Origin: Streptomyces mangrovisoli
Lineage (GTDB): Bacteria > Actinomycetota > Actinomycetes > Streptomycetales > Streptomycetaceae
DNA length: 46,177 bases
NCBI RefSeq assembly: GCF_000974985.2
Contig: NZ_LAVA02000070.1
Span: 1-46,177, forward strand
Direction: 5' to 3'
A program made the position numbers and the translations under genes. Under the pieces are notes generated by a model. It had not been told where the DNA came from. It did no database searches and was given only the letters and a program-made list of their open reading frames with translations. Below, in pieces: positions 45,640 through 46,177 of this stretch (the stretch's first letter is position 1; every line of letters starts with the position of its first letter).

Positions 45640-45993
45640 ATGCTGATGTTGGGCTTCGCGGGGTTCCTGGGGCTCTTGAAGATCCTTCTGATGGCCCTGG
45701 CCGCGTTCGGGCTGCTCGACGCCGCGTTCCGCCGTGAGGACGCGTTCCGCGCCGCGGACAAGCAGAACAAGATGTTCTGGCTGGTCATCCTCGCCATCGC
45801 GCTCGTCGTCAGCTATCTCTTCTCGATCCTGTCGATCCTGCCCATCGCGGGCGTGGTCGCGAGCATCGTCTACATCGTCGACGTCCGGCCCGCCGTGAAG
45901 CAGGTCTCCGGCGGCGGTGGCGGCTTCGGCCGCGGTCGCCGCGGCGGCAGCAGCAGCGACGGCCCGTACGGCCCGTACAACGGCGGCCGCTAG
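45640..45993 (+). CDS. DUF2516 membrane protein (Rv0476-like)
   Basis: 117 residues from ATG 45640; GTG 45631 in frame is also possible and sits better behind GGAGAG. Three hydrophobic segments (LGFAGFLGLLKILLMALAAFGLL, FWLVILAIALVVSYLFSIL, ILPIAGVVASIVYIVDV) with the family stretch DAAFRREDAFRAADKQNKMFWLVIL between. It ends in a Gly/Arg/Ser-rich tail. The mycobacterial counterpart, Rv0476, also follows hbhA. Function unknown; membrane partner of the HBHA-like protein is a guess from conserved order. Confidence 0.88.
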   Translation: MLMLGFAGFLGLLKILLMALAAFGLLDAAFRREDAFRAADKQNKMFWLVILAIALVVSYLFSILSILPIAGVVASIVYIVDVRPAVKQVSGGGGGFGRGRRGGSSSDGPYGPYNGGR

Positions 45994-46099
45994 GTCCCCT
46001 GCGGGGGGCTCGGCTGTGAACCCGGCTTCGTCGGCCGACGGCGTCAGGGGCGGGCCCGGGCTCCGAGAACGCCGACGGTTTCCCCGTGCCCCTTCGAGG

Positions 46100-46119
46100 G
46101 GCGCGGGGAACTGCGCGCT
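46100..46119. repeat. Single copy of the dispersed repeat core
   Basis: GGGGCGCGGGGAACTGCGCG, the same core as in the 4151-4380 block, here preceded by CCCCTTCGAGGGG, a small hairpin. No gene is supported from 45994 to the window end. Confidence 0.85.
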
Positions 46120-46177
46120 CAGCCCCCACCGGCCCGCGGTGAAATCCATTGGGCAGTGCCCGGCTGCGGGTCCGTAG

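Noticed and set aside
1..46177. tRNA, rRNA, transposase, integrase or biosynthetic gene cluster
   Set aside because: None seen on either strand; no inverted-repeat-bounded element with a transposase-like frame, and no NRPS/PKS/terpene motifs.

Overview
The window is high-GC chromosomal DNA from an actinomycete, almost certainly Streptomyces. It carries a mycothiol acetyltransferase, a GlnR regulator, a Nur nickel regulator, an RsiG anti-sigma factor with both c-di-GMP signature motifs, and devE/devA/devB developmental genes. The gene order matches what I remember of the glnR-nur-devA stretch of S. coelicolor. I see no rRNA, tRNA, CRISPR, integrase, transposase or antibiotic cluster, so this reads as core or near-core chromosome with one small variable pocket at about 36.2-39.8 kb.

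Layout. 0.2-4.1 kb: an ECF sigma factor, its zinc-type membrane anti-sigma and an ABC ATPase/permease pair, followed by 48-bp tandem copies of a dispersed Streptomyces repeat. 4.5-7.4 kb: mshD and a secreted 5'-nucleotidase, divergent. 7.7-9.9 kb: a 43-residue lysine/proline-rich peptide gene and an ABC exporter. 9.9-15.2 kb (minus strand): an orphan OmpR-type regulator, a PH-domain membrane protein, and an MprAB-like two-component system next to its likely target, a membrane-anchored trypsin-like protease. Three 11-bp direct repeats sit in the protease promoter. 15.3-17.2 kb: a LacI regulator and GlnR.

17.5-23.3 kb is rich in sulfur-handling genes: a MoaD-like sulfur carrier, a cysteine-rich leader peptide with a leaderless promoter, a CysA-type sulfurtransferase, an SseC-like DUF1416 protein and a DsrE protein. 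23.4-26.3 kb holds three overlapping related genes for acidic-tailed membrane-anchored proteins. 26.4-28.6 kb: a tiny membrane protein, a nitrobindin-like protein, Nur and a YgfZ-type folate-binding protein. 28.7-32.7 kb: dtd, rsiG, an asparaginase with a collagen-like N terminus, and an Eis-type acetyltransferase.

32.9-39.7 kb is the most interesting part. Two copies of a module, each a 61-63-residue membrane protein divergent from a DevA-type GntR regulator, share an operator-like palindrome (AGTTGGYARCCAACT) at the same distance from the regulator start. They are followed by devB (a HAD phosphatase), a third, diverged DevA-like regulator with its own CCAATTGG palindromes, and a 734-residue protein made of two complete aminoglycoside-phosphotransferase-like kinase domains. 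39.8-46 kb: a TetR regulator, a HelD/HelR-type RNA polymerase recycling ATPase, a HAD protein and an SDR. The window ends with a block in the order HTH regulator, HBHA-like protein, DUF2516 protein, the same order as Rv0474-hbhA-Rv0476 in Mycobacterium.

Many genes begin at or next to their transcription start: a TANNNT -10 hexamer lies 6-7 nt before the start codon at fourteen genes. All locus and family assignments come from reading the sequence and from memory; no database search was run.
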